A DNA stretch of 64,000 nucleotides from JBFMCC01 sp037445635 (GTDB lineage Bacteria; Chloroflexota; Anaerolineae; Anaerolineales; Villigracilaceae): positions 289,681-353,680 of the forward strand of contig JBBIKC010000001.1 of NCBI GenBank assembly GCA_037445635.1, read 5' to 3'. How positions within the stretch are numbered: the first letter of the stretch is position 1; each line of letters opens with the position of its first letter. Positions 50,128-58,516 of the stretch are shown piece after piece. A program made the position numbers and the translations under genes. The notes below the pieces were generated by a model, which was not told the origin of the DNA, ran no database searches, and worked only from the letters and a program-made list of their open reading frames with translations.

Positions 50128-50176
50128 TAATCGGATTATACAGGGACTTTGAGGTTCGCAAGGCATTGGAGGCCGT

Positions 50177-51292
50177 ATGGGTTCGAGCGAAATCATCTTT
50201 ATCCTCGTTTCTCTGGCATTTTGCTTCTTTACGATTGCCGTGATCGGCGTCGTCTTTTATTTCGTCGCGCGCGGGGGGCGGAGGCAGGCCACAGAAGTTC
50301 AGACAGCCGCCGCAGTGTCCGCCCGGAACGCGCGGGGCGGGGCGGCAAAACAGCCGGCGGCCGGCGCCTCGAAGGCCACGCCCGCGCCGGCTCCCGCGCG
50401 AAGCGCACCGGCCGCAAAGCCGCGGACATCTGCGGGACTGGCCAATATCCAGGGCATGGCCGGTCAGCACACGCCGGTCTATTTGACGATTGCCGACAAG
50501 CCGCTTGCGATTCTGGAAAGCATGGACAAGCTGGACGCGCAGGCGAAGAAGGCTAACTCGGCGCGGACGAAATGGAGCAGAGTCCCGCGGTTGTTCTTCT
50601 TGGGCGGCTTGTTCCTGGTTATGCTCGACGGCCTGCTTTATCTACTCGGTTACCCCTCCTGCGTGTTCAGCATCGGCGCGGTCGGCATCTGGATCGCGGC
50701 CATCTTTCTCTCTGTGTCGTTGAAGCGGCATCAGGTGCACGCCTTCCCGCCGCGCTACGGCGGCTTCCGCGAGATCATTCATACCCTGCGCGATGATTTG
50801 CGGCCCAACACCACCTTCCTCGGTCATCTGGATTTGACCGGCGCGAAACAGCCCTCCAAGGTGGCGCGCGAGGCCAGCGACGCGCAGAACCGCACAACGC
50901 AGTATTTCCGTGACGAATGGCTGAATTTGAAAGCAAAACTCTATGACGGCAATGTCCTGCGCGTTTCGGGAATTCAACGCGTGAAGGAACGCAAGTCGTA
51001 CTGGAAGCGGAGCCGCATCAGCGGCAAGATGAAGTTGAAACCCGCCAAGTTCAAGGGCAGTTATCAGGAATTGAAGGTGCGCATCGTGGTCAATCCGCAA
51101 GTGTACAAGATCGTCCGCAACAAGGAAACCGAACCTGGCAAAACAATCGGCCAGTATACCATCTCCGCTTTGGATACCGAGGGCGGGATCGTCACCATGA
51201 CTGCCGCTTCAGGCGGTAATGAGGTCACCGCGGCCAGCGTGTTGAACGTCCTGCGCTCGGCCTACTCCCTCCTGCAACGAAAGGCTGCGTAA
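50177..51292 (+). CDS. Membrane protein of unknown function with Ala/Pro-rich linker
   Basis: This 371-residue protein has an N-terminal helix (about 6-31), a low-complexity Ala/Pro/Lys linker (about 40-85), two helices near 137-175, and a soluble C-terminal domain (about 185-371) rich in beta-strand-like stretches (GNVLRVSGIQRVKERKSYW; YQELKVRIVVNPQVYKIV). I recognise no family. It ends one base before the next ATG, so it is almost certainly co-transcribed with the beta-propeller protein and may form a membrane complex with it. Confidence 0.7.
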   Translation: MGSSEIIFILVSLAFCFFTIAVIGVVFYFVARGGRRQATEVQTAAAVSARNARGGAAKQPAAGASKATPAPAPARSAPAAKPRTSAGLANIQGMAGQHTPVYLTIADKPLAILESMDKLDAQAKKANSARTKWSRVPRLFFLGGLFLVMLDGLLYLLGYPSCVFSIGAVGIWIAAIFLSVSLKRHQVHAFPPRYGGFREIIHTLRDDLRPNTTFLGHLDLTGAKQPSKVAREASDAQNRTTQYFRDEWLNLKAKLYDGNVLRVSGIQRVKERKSYWKRSRISGKMKLKPAKFKGSYQELKVRIVVNPQVYKIVRNKETEPGKTIGQYTISALDTEGGIVTMTAASGGNEVTAASVLNVLRSAYSLLQRKAA

Positions 51293-51293
51293 C

Positions 51294-52838
51294 ATGAATC
51301 GTTCGACAATTACCATCGTTCTCGCCCTCGTCCTGGTCGCGCTGGTCATGTGCGTGGCCGCGTTCTTCGCCTGGAGCGGGAGCCTCGCCGCCGATAAATA
51401 TACCTACACCACGGCGTGGTCCGATTCCTTCAACGGCGCGGAAAGCATGAAGATCATTGACCTGACCGGCGACGGTGTGGAGGACCTGTTCATCCAAAGC
51501 GATTTCGAGGCGGTCGTCTTCGATGGATCGGGGAACATCCAGCAGAGATACGATCTCAAGCTGGCGACCTCCACCATGGGCGACGTCAACGGCGACGGGC
51601 GCGAAGACCTGGTGTTCTTCGAAATCGGCATACCCAACCTGACCATCGTCTATCAGGGCCAGGCCGCCTCGTTCGAGGTCAGCGGGATAGGCACGCCGGC
51701 GCGGGCCGCGGTGATCCGCTTCGAGGGCGGCACGCAGATCGTCCTCGGCGATTCGAGCGGGACCGTTGCCGGGGTCAGCCCCGAGGGGCAGGTGCTTTGG
51801 TCGGCGCGGCTCGGCTCGGGCGAGATCCGCGGCATGGACGACGCGCGCATCAACGGGAAGTTGTATGTCGCAGTCGCCAACATTGACGGCTCGCTGGCAG
51901 TCTTCGACGCGCAGGGAAACGCGGTGTGGACAGCCTCCGCCGGTCAATTGCGCCGCATGCGCGCCTATGACCTGAACGGCGACGGCACCAGCGAAATCCT
52001 GACCGGCGGCGAGTATGGCGAGTTCGCCATCTGGAACGCGGCCGACGGAACCAAAACGTTTACAAAAGGTCTTGGCCAGCCTGTGTCCGAAATCCGCACG
52101 GTCGAGATCAATAACGATCCGTCTTCGATTGAGATCATCGCAGGCGGCAAAGAAGGCGGCGTGTGGGCGTTCGATGCGAACGGCCGTCAGTTGTGGACCG
52201 GCCGCATGTCCGAAAAAGTGACCGAGATCGCAGGCCTCGACCTGACCGACGACGGCGTGGACGAAGTGGTCATCGGCGACGAGAACGGCAAGGTGGCTGT
52301 CTTCAACAGCAACGGGGCCAGCGCCACCTTACACACCTATGCCAGCGAGATCGCCCGCATAGATGTCGGCAGGCTGAACGGCGAGAGACAGGTGGCCATC
52401 GCCACCTTGAGCGGACTCGAAGTAAACAAGGTGAAGTTCAGTTCCATCCCGGGCTTTCGGTTCACCCCTCTGCTGGTAGGTTTGTTTGTTTCGTTCGCGA
52501 TCATCATCGCTGCATGGATCATCGCCACCCTGCCGCCCAAACCGCAGATGAAACTGTCCATTCAGGACAAGAGCCGCGAGGGACTCGAAGCCGAGCGGCG
52601 CATGTTGAAGGAGTCGATTGCGGATGTGGAGCGCCTGCGCAAATCGGGCGAGGTGACCGGCGACGCGTACCTGGCGCGCCTCAAGCAATTGCGCGGCGAC
52701 CTGGCCGAGAACGAGGCGGCTTTCAAAGCCGCAGGCTTCCCAATCAAAATCGAAACTTTCAAGTGCCCGAATTGCGGCGGCACGCTGGAACTCGGCATGG
52801 ACAAGTGCGAGTATTGCGGGCAGGTGATATTAACGTAG
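51294..52838 (+). CDS. Beta-propeller (FG-GAP/VCBS-like) membrane protein with SHOCT-like and zinc-ribbon tail
   Basis: The 514-residue protein has an N-terminal helix (residues 5-30), then a repeat domain (about 40-380) with at least four Asp-rich calcium-type loops: DLTGDGVEDL, DVNGDGREDL, DLNGDGTSEI and DLTDDGVDEV. These are typical of FG-GAP/VCBS propeller blades. A second helix lies near 393-415. The cytoplasmic tail has a SHOCT-like coiled segment (LKESIADVERLRKSGEVTGDAYLARLKQL) and a C-terminal zinc ribbon CPNCGG...CEYCG. The layout suggests an extracellular sensing or binding domain connected to an intracellular tail. Function is unknown. Confidence 0.8.
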   Translation: MNRSTITIVLALVLVALVMCVAAFFAWSGSLAADKYTYTTAWSDSFNGAESMKIIDLTGDGVEDLFIQSDFEAVVFDGSGNIQQRYDLKLATSTMGDVNGDGREDLVFFEIGIPNLTIVYQGQAASFEVSGIGTPARAAVIRFEGGTQIVLGDSSGTVAGVSPEGQVLWSARLGSGEIRGMDDARINGKLYVAVANIDGSLAVFDAQGNAVWTASAGQLRRMRAYDLNGDGTSEILTGGEYGEFAIWNAADGTKTFTKGLGQPVSEIRTVEINNDPSSIEIIAGGKEGGVWAFDANGRQLWTGRMSEKVTEIAGLDLTDDGVDEVVIGDENGKVAVFNSNGASATLHTYASEIARIDVGRLNGERQVAIATLSGLEVNKVKFSSIPGFRFTPLLVGLFVSFAIIIAAWIIATLPPKPQMKLSIQDKSREGLEAERRMLKESIADVERLRKSGEVTGDAYLARLKQLRGDLAENEAAFKAAGFPIKIETFKCPNCGGTLELGMDKCEYCGQVILT

Positions 52839-52866
52839 AGCGCTCGACAATTCACATCACATCAAT

Positions 52867-52901
52867 CGAAACGCGCCCCTCCTGACGAGGAGCGCGTTTC
52901 G
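52867..52901. terminator. Hairpin terminator after the propeller gene
   Basis: CGAAACGCG (52867-52875) pairs with CGCGTTTCG (52893-52901), and CTCCT (52879-52883) pairs with AGGAG (52888-52892), with a CCC bulge and a 4-base loop. It sits between the convergent propeller and lipoprotein genes, so it may stop both transcripts, though the following T content is modest. Confidence 0.65.
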
Positions 52902-52989
52902 ACTCTGTTATAACACGTCGGTGTCGTCTCTTCCACAAGCCGCCATCGAAACCTCTGCGGCGGCTTTCCGGAACCTGTCTCTGAAACGG

Positions 52990-53400
52990 TTATTGAACAC
53001 TGAAGGCGACGGTCTGGGTCAATGCGCCGTTCAGATAAAGTTCGACCTTGTACGAGCCGGTGGGCCAGAGGGAGTCATTGAACAACTGGAAATAGACCGT
53101 ACCGGTGAACCCCTCCTCGTCATTGCGCAACGATTGCTCGTAGAAGACCTCGTTGGGAGCCAAACCCGCCACAGAAACGGCGGCCCATTTTGCATCCACA
53201 ACCGTCCCGACGGGGGCGTTGCTCAGGTCGGCAACCACATAGAACACATCGGAGGGCGAGAAGGCGGTGGTGACATTCTTGCCCTCGCTGTCGAATGCCA
53301 TGCGGGCGTTTTCCAGGCTCAATTCCCCTCCCACGCCGCACGCCAGGGTGGAAGCGATCAGCGCCAGCACTGCCAGCAAAATCGAAATTTTAGATTTCAT
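52990..53400 (-). CDS. Small secreted lipoprotein of unknown function
   Basis: From the ATG at 53400 (GAGGAG upstream) the 136-residue protein has a lipoprotein signal peptide: MKSKISILLAVLALIASTLAC, with a hydrophobic core and lipobox LIASTLAC ending in Cys21. The mature part looks like a single immunoglobulin-like or beta-sandwich domain (FYVVADLSNAPVGTVVDAKW, TGTVYFQLFN, GSYKVELYLNG). I recognise no specific family. The lgt-like gene at 11215 or another Lgt elsewhere would attach its lipid. Confidence 0.75.
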   Translation of the reverse strand: MKSKISILLAVLALIASTLACGVGGELSLENARMAFDSEGKNVTTAFSPSDVFYVVADLSNAPVGTVVDAKWAAVSVAGLAPNEVFYEQSLRNDEEGFTGTVYFQLFNDSLWPTGSYKVELYLNGALTQTVAFSVQ

Positions 53401-53471
53401 TTCATACTCCTCATTAGGTTTTGGTTTTATCCTTGCAGGTACAGCAGACATATTCGAATCGCTTCACCTCC

Positions 53472-54203
53472 TTAAGCGGGCGCATCTGCCACTTCGATGT
53501 AAACGCGTTTGTTGATGGCGCCCTTGCTCTTGTAATCCGTCACACGGACTGCGCCCACCTCGCGCGTGTTTTGCACATGGGTGCCGCCGTCGGCTTGTAA
53601 ATCGAGGCCGACGATCTCGACTGTGCGCACCTGCATAATCCCCTCGGGCAGGAGGTTGATCTTCGTGCGAATCAGGTCGGGGATCTGAAACGCCTCCTGA
53701 CGCGGCAGGATCTTCACGCGAATCTCGCGCGCTGCAGCGATTTCCTTGTTGACCGCGGCCTCGATCTCGCGCACCAGTTCGGCGCGCATCGTCTCGAACT
53801 CGAAATCCATGCGGCCCTTGAGCGGCTCCATGTCGCCGCCGGTCACCTGCGCGCCGTAATCGCGGAAAACGACTCCGCACAGGACGTGGAGGGCGGTATG
53901 GGTGCGCATCAACTGATAACGCCGCGCCCAGTCCAGGGTCCCGCGCGCCGCGCTGCCGGCATCGGGCAGGGGCGCGGTCCCGCCGAGAAAATGAAGCACG
54001 TCGTCTCCCTGCTTCTTGGCCTTTTCAACCGGGTAATCAATACCGCCCACGTGGAGGATGCCCAGATCGCAAGGCTGGCCGCCTCCGCCGGGATAGAAGG
54101 CAGTCTGATCGAGTAAGACAGCCCGTTCAGCGACGAGTACATTCCTGACAACCGCATCGAATTCCGCCCGATAACTGTCGGTTTGATAGAGAAGGTCCGT
54201 CAT
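53472..54203 (-). CDS. alaX: Alanyl-tRNA editing protein AlaX
   Basis: The 243-residue protein has the two domains of AlaX-M type proteins: an N-terminal beta-barrel (LDQTAFYPGGGGQPCDLG) and the editing domain with His102 and His106 in THTALHVL and His209 in DGGTHVQNTREVG. The expected third zinc ligand Cys in CGGTH is Asp205 here. The protein removes Ser or Gly mischarged on tRNA(Ala). It lacks the aminoacylation domain, so it acts in trans. The ATG at 54203 is clear. Upstream gene order gives no further hints. Confidence 0.9.
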   Translation of the reverse strand: MTDLLYQTDSYRAEFDAVVRNVLVAERAVLLDQTAFYPGGGGQPCDLGILHVGGIDYPVEKAKKQGDDVLHFLGGTAPLPDAGSAARGTLDWARRYQLMRTHTALHVLCGVVFRDYGAQVTGGDMEPLKGRMDFEFETMRAELVREIEAAVNKEIAAAREIRVKILPRQEAFQIPDLIRTKINLLPEGIMQVRTVEIVGLDLQADGGTHVQNTREVGAVRVTDYKSKGAINKRVYIEVADAPA

Positions 54204-54563
54204 TGAATCTCCATTGCAGCCCGTTTTGATGGTTCAAGTTTACAATAAAATCATCGGCATATCAATCTTTATAGAAAACGAAAAACCGATCGAATACATC
54301 CTCGCGCGGCTGGCGGAACAGGCGCCCGGCGCGTTCTGGCACACGGCCAGCGGGCGGCGATAATGGCCGACGGCCCGGCCGGAGGGAACCCTTCGGGACG
54401 TTCTGCGTAAGGCGAGTTCATTAATATTTGATTAGAGTTTAGACAGCCGCTTGACTTTGCCCCTTGAATTTTGTATAGTATTCTTCGGTGAAACCGATTG
54501 GCACTGCCGCCGCGTGGCTGCCGTGCCTTTTGTTTCGTCATTTTTCCGGCGCAAGGAGAACTC
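54204..54563. other. Intergenic region between divergent alaX and ABC genes
   Basis: This 360-base gap contains a promoter for the ABC operon (54451-54479). A 44-codon ORF at 54229-54363 (starts MVQVYNKIIGISIFIENEKP, ends HTASGRR) is possible, but it has no ribosome-binding site I trust and no recognisable family, so I do not call it a gene; it could be a remnant of a longer gene. A shorter AT-rich stretch near 54420-54480 holds the promoter. No terminator or repeat was seen. Confidence 0.6.
54451..54479 (+). promoter_or_regulatory. Sigma-70-type promoter of the ABC export operon
   Basis: TTGACT (54451-54456), 17-base spacer, TATAGT (54474-54479). The ABC ATPase ATG at 54564 is about 80 bases downstream. 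It appears to serve the four-gene operon 54564-58451. Confidence 0.72.
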
Positions 54564-55496
54564 ATGATACGAGTCAGTGAACTGACCAAAGACTACGGCT
54601 CGCGGCGGGCGCTCAACAACGTCTCTTTCGAAGCCAACCAGGGAGAAATCGTCGGCTTTCTCGGCCCGAACGGCGCGGGCAAGACCACCACGATGCGCAT
54701 TCTGAGCGGGTACATGCCTCCCTCTTACGGCACGGCGATCGTGGCCGGGTACGACATTATTACCGACTCCCTCGAAGTCCGCAAGCGGGTAGGCTATATG
54801 CCTGAGACCGTCCCGCTCTACAACGACATGACGGTCTTCGATTATCTCAAGTTTATGGCAGACCTGCGCCACATTCCCGATGTGGAAGACCGCGTGGACG
54901 ACGCCATCGAGCAGGTGGGATTGACCGATCGGACCAGCGGGTACATCGGCAACCTCTCGAAAGGGATGCGTCAACGCGTCGGCCTGGCGCAGGCACTTTT
55001 GCACCGGCCCGAAGTCCTGATCCTGGACGAGCCGACCATCGGACTCGACCCCGGCCAAGTGGTGGACATCCGTAAACTCATCAAGGAGATCGGCAAGGAA
55101 CGGACGGTTCTGTTCTCGACTCACATCCTGTCCGAGGCGCAGGCCATCTGTGACCGGGTACTCATCATCAACAAGGGCGTGATCGTGGCCGAAGATACGC
55201 CCGAAAACCTGCAAGCGCGGCTGGTCGGTGCCGAACGCGTGTCTCTACGCGTACGCGGCGAACCAGACGGTCTGGCCGAGAAGATTGCCAAACTAAAGGG
55301 GGTGCAGACCGTCGAGACGAAGGCGGACGGCGCGTTGGAATTCCAGTTCGCGCCGGGCGAGGACGTCCGCCCTCAGGTGGCGCGCACGGTCGTTTCGGCA
55401 GGCTACGATCTGCTGGAAATGCGCCCGGTCGGAATGAGCCTCGAGGAGATCTTCCTCGAATTGACGCGCGAAGACGCCAGAAAGAAGCGCTCGTGA
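54564..55496 (+). CDS. ABC transporter ATP-binding protein, GldA-like
   Basis: From the ATG at 54564 (AAGGAG upstream) the protein has 310 residues. ATPase motifs: Walker A GPNGAGKTTT near 35-44, Q-loop region YMPETVPLYND, signature LSKGMRQRVGLAQALLH near 132-148, Walker B VLILDEPTIGLDP near 152-164 and H-loop FSTHILSEAQ. The C-terminal extension (about 225-310) is typical of this group. With the following permease, GldG-like and DUF4340 proteins it forms a Gld/uncharacterised ABC-2 system that probably exports or processes a surface substrate. The first gene of the operon. Confidence 0.93.
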   Translation: MIRVSELTKDYGSRRALNNVSFEANQGEIVGFLGPNGAGKTTTMRILSGYMPPSYGTAIVAGYDIITDSLEVRKRVGYMPETVPLYNDMTVFDYLKFMADLRHIPDVEDRVDDAIEQVGLTDRTSGYIGNLSKGMRQRVGLAQALLHRPEVLILDEPTIGLDPGQVVDIRKLIKEIGKERTVLFSTHILSEAQAICDRVLIINKGVIVAEDTPENLQARLVGAERVSLRVRGEPDGLAEKIAKLKGVQTVETKADGALEFQFAPGEDVRPQVARTVVSAGYDLLEMRPVGMSLEEIFLELTREDARKKRS

Positions 55497-55503
55497 GGTA
55501 ATC

Positions 55504-56244
55504 ATGCGTAATATTTGGACCATCGCAAAACGGGAATACGATCACTATTTCATCAGCCCCATCGCTTACATGGTGGCCTTTGCCATCCTGTTCGTGCTGG
55601 GGATCATTTTCGCCCTCGTCATCTACAGTTCGTCGCAAAACGCATTCTACGGAGCCGTGCCCGACGTGACGCCAATCACCGGCTCGTTCGCCTTCCTGCT
55701 GGTGTTCACCGTCCCCGCGCTGACCATGCGCCTGCTTGCGGACGAAATGCGCATGGGCACCATGGAGTTATTGCTTACCGCCCCGGTGCGCGACCACGAA
55801 CTGGTCATCGGCAAATGGCTGGGAGGCATGTTATACATGCTTACGCTGATCGCCATCACTCTGGTGTACCCCATCATTCTCAACAGCCTGGTTGACCCCG
55901 GCCTTGACTGGGGACTGGTGGCCGCCGCCTATCTCGGTCTGATCCTGATCTCAGGCGCATTCCTCGCTCTCGGGGTCGGGATTTCCGCCGTCTTCACCAA
56001 CCAGGTGGCAGCCTTCTTCCTGACCATCGCAACATTCTTCACCCTGTGGTGGATGATCGGATTCCTGGGCGACATGATCCCGGTGGGAAACGATGTCTTC
56101 ACATACCTCAACATGCAATCGCATTTCTACAACTCGCTAAGTGTCGGCACGGTCAACCTGTCCGACCTGGTCTATTTCCTCAGCCTGATCGCCCTGGGAC
56201 TGTTCACCGGCACGACCGCGGTTGAAATTCGGAGATGGCGCTAA
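55504..56244 (+). CDS. ABC-2 type permease, GldF-like
   Basis: The 246-residue protein has six hydrophobic segments; MRNIWTIAKREYDHYFISPIAYMVAFAILFVLGII at the start and FTVPALTMRLLADEMRMGTMELLLTAPVRDHELVIGKWLGG near 76-115 are typical of GldF-type ABC-2 permeases. It is the membrane part for the upstream ATPase, starting 7 bases after it. Its stop overlaps the next gene's ATG by one base (TAATG at 56242-56246). Confidence 0.92.
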   Translation: MRNIWTIAKREYDHYFISPIAYMVAFAILFVLGIIFALVIYSSSQNAFYGAVPDVTPITGSFAFLLVFTVPALTMRLLADEMRMGTMELLLTAPVRDHELVIGKWLGGMLYMLTLIAITLVYPIILNSLVDPGLDWGLVAAAYLGLILISGAFLALGVGISAVFTNQVAAFFLTIATFFTLWWMIGFLGDMIPVGNDVFTYLNMQSHFYNSLSVGTVNLSDLVYFLSLIALGLFTGTTAVEIRRWR

Positions 56245-57851
56245 TGTCGAAGAAGCAGAAAACCAACTACGCCTTCATCGGCCTGATTGTGTCCGCCCTG
56301 GCCTGCGTGTCCACCGGAATGCTTGGACTGGTCAAGGGAATCATTGCACTGGACTTGTTTACCCCGGAGAGTCAGGACGGGCTGAACCTGGCGCTGCAGA
56401 TCAGCGTTGCCCTGCTCGTGCTCGGACTGGCCTCCTACGCCTGGATCGCGCCGGACCGCGTGCGCCGCTTCCTGACCGGACGCCAGGCGCGTTACGGCAG
56501 TAACGCCTTCATCCTGATCCTGGCGTTCATGGGCACCCTCTTTGTGGTCAACTTCCTGGCCTTCAACAATCCTCACTCCTGGGATTGGACGAAGGACAAA
56601 CAGAACACCCTTGCGCCGGAGACCGTCGAAGCGCTGCAGAAACTGCCCGAAAATATCACGGCCAAGGCTTTCTTCTCGAGCCAGATGGGAGCCGCCAGCA
56701 TTGACGAAACGCGCCAATTGCTGGAAAACTTCAAGTCCAGCAGTAAGGGAAAGTTCGATTACGAGTTCGTGGACCCGGTCGCCAACCCGCTGGCGGCGCG
56801 CGATTTGGGCGTCACCGGAGACGGCAAAATCGTGCTGGTGATGGGTGAACGCAGCGAAGTGGTCGCCTTTGCTTCGGAGACATCGATCTTACGCGCTATC
56901 GTCCGCCTGGTTAACCCGGAGGCGCGCACGGTTTACTTCCTCATCGGGCACGGCGAACGCGACATTAACAGCGGCGGCGATACCGCATTCAGCCGCGCCC
57001 GCGCCACGCTCGAGGACAAGAATTACACGGTCAGGAACCTGAACCTGGCCGCGGAACGGGCTGTTCCCGAAGACGCGCGCGCCATCATCATTGCCGGTCC
57101 GCTCCAGCCGGTGACCCCGGATGAGGTAGCCCTGCTCAACAAATACCTGAATGGAGGCGGGGCCGTAATTATCATGGAAGACCCGGTGCCTTTCACTGAT
57201 TTTGGCGATGCCGAAGACCAACTGGCCGGCTCGATCAACCGCCTGTGGGGCATTAACCTGCAAAACAATCTGGTCATAGACCTGAACGGCAACCCGATCA
57301 CCATCGCCGTCGCCTACCAGTACGACACCTCCCACCCGATTACACAGGCAATGAACAACGTCGGCACGTATTTTCCCATCGCCCGCAGCATCGAGATCAC
57401 AGCCCAGCCGCAGGACGTGAACGCATCCGCGTTGATCCTTACCACAGACAACTCCTGGGGCGAGACCGATTTCGCTCCCCTGCGTGAGGGGGGCGACGGG
57501 CGCGTGGACTTCACGGAAGGCGCCGATACCCCCGGACCGTTGACGCTGGCCGTGGCCGCAGAGAACACCGCCACCGATGCCCGCCTGGTGGTCTTTGGCA
57601 ACTCGACCTTTGCCACCGATCAGTTCTTCGACTCCTACGGCAACGGCGACTTATTCGTCAACGCCGTGGACTGGGCCGTCGGCGAGGACAATCCCATTGA
57701 CATTACGCCTCACGCGGTGACCCAGCGCACCTTCAATCCGCCCGGACAACTCCAATGGCTCTTCATCCTGCTCGGCTCGATCTTCCTCCTGCCGGGCGCA
57801 GTCATCGCATCAGGCATCGCGGCGTGGATCGCACGCCGGCGCCAGGGATAG
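56244..57851 (+). CDS. GldG-like ABC transport auxiliary membrane protein
   Basis: The 535-residue protein starts at the ATG at 56244, which uses GGAG at 56231-56234; an ATG nine bases earlier is too close to that site. It has two or three N-terminal helices (about 10-30, 50-70, 90-110), a long extracytoplasmic GldG-type domain (about 115-495) with TLAPETVEALQKLPENITAKAFFS, VYFLIGHGERDI and LLNKYLNGGGAVIIMEDP, and a final helix near 505-530. In gliding Bacteroidetes GldG works with GldA/F; in other phyla the role is unclear, but association with surface structures is proposed. Confidence 0.88.
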   Translation: MSKKQKTNYAFIGLIVSALACVSTGMLGLVKGIIALDLFTPESQDGLNLALQISVALLVLGLASYAWIAPDRVRRFLTGRQARYGSNAFILILAFMGTLFVVNFLAFNNPHSWDWTKDKQNTLAPETVEALQKLPENITAKAFFSSQMGAASIDETRQLLENFKSSSKGKFDYEFVDPVANPLAARDLGVTGDGKIVLVMGERSEVVAFASETSILRAIVRLVNPEARTVYFLIGHGERDINSGGDTAFSRARATLEDKNYTVRNLNLAAERAVPEDARAIIIAGPLQPVTPDEVALLNKYLNGGGAVIIMEDPVPFTDFGDAEDQLAGSINRLWGINLQNNLVIDLNGNPITIAVAYQYDTSHPITQAMNNVGTYFPIARSIEITAQPQDVNASALILTTDNSWGETDFAPLREGGDGRVDFTEGADTPGPLTLAVAAENTATDARLVVFGNSTFATDQFFDSYGNGDLFVNAVDWAVGEDNPIDITPHAVTQRTFNPPGQLQWLFILLGSIFLLPGAVIASGIAAWIARRRQG

Positions 57852-57854
57852 AGA

Positions 57855-58451
57855 ATGATAAAACGTAGCACCTGGATCGTATTGGCCATTTTCCTGGCTG
57901 TCGCCGCATTCGCGCTGGTACAAAAATACAAACCCGAAGAGCCGACCCCCACAGAGGCGCCGACCGAAGAGCCGGCCCTCGAGTACCTCTTCACACCGGA
58001 AGACGGCATCCTGACCCGCCTGCGCATCGAGACACGGGACGGGCAGGTCTTCGAGGCCGAGCGGAGCGGAGGCGACTGGAGGGTAATCCTGCCCATCGAG
58101 GGTGCGGCGGACGCGGGTCAGATGGAAGCGGCCGCCACGCAGGTCACCACCCTGCGCGTGGAATCTCACCTCGATCTCGACCTCGACATCGTCAACCTGT
58201 CGCATCCCCCGACCACTCTGACCGTCGGCTTCAGCAGCGGAAAGACTTATATAATCGGCGTCGGCGACGCCACTCCCATCGGCGATTCCTACTACGTGCG
58301 TAAGGACAGCGGAGACGTGCTCGTCATACTTCGCGACGGGCTCGACGCATTGACAGCCTTGCTGGCCTCCCCGCCCTACCTCGAAACGCCCACCCCCACA
58401 GAGACGCCGACCGCCGAAACGCCCACACCGCAGCCGACCGCAACGAAATAG
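57855..58451 (+). CDS. DUF4340 protein with Thr/Pro-rich ends
   Basis: The 198-residue protein has one N-terminal helix (about 6-23), Pro/Thr/Glu-rich linker (about 27-42), a DUF4340-like domain (about 45-175: EDGILTRLRIETRDGQVFEAERSGGDWRV and TLTVGFSSGKTYIIGVGDATPIGDSYYVRKD), and a Thr/Pro-rich C-terminal tail. DUF4340 proteins regularly accompany GldG-like ABC genes. It is exposed outside the membrane. The TPTxTP-type tail is common in exported proteins of Chloroflexota and may mark a cell-wall-spanning region. It starts 3 bases after the previous stop. Confidence 0.88.
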   Translation: MIKRSTWIVLAIFLAVAAFALVQKYKPEEPTPTEAPTEEPALEYLFTPEDGILTRLRIETRDGQVFEAERSGGDWRVILPIEGAADAGQMEAAATQVTTLRVESHLDLDLDIVNLSHPPTTLTVGFSSGKTYIIGVGDATPIGDSYYVRKDSGDVLVILRDGLDALTALLASPPYLETPTPTETPTAETPTPQPTATK

Positions 58452-58464
58452 CCATGATTGGGTA

Positions 58465-58493
58465 TTGTATTTCATCGAAAAAAAGTGTATTCT
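58465..58493 (+). promoter_or_regulatory. Promoter of the principal sigma factor gene
   Basis: TTGTAT (58465-58470), 17-base spacer, TATTCT (58488-58493), 23 bases before the ATG at 58517. It resembles a housekeeping promoter; the hexamers are imperfect. Confidence 0.6.
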
Positions 58494-58516
58494 GAGAAAA
58501 ATTCGGAAGTATGTGA

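Noticed and set aside
54229..54363. 44-codon ORF upstream of the ABC operon
   Set aside because: No trusted ribosome-binding site, no promoter linked to it and no recognisable similarity; kept only as a note in the intergenic entry.
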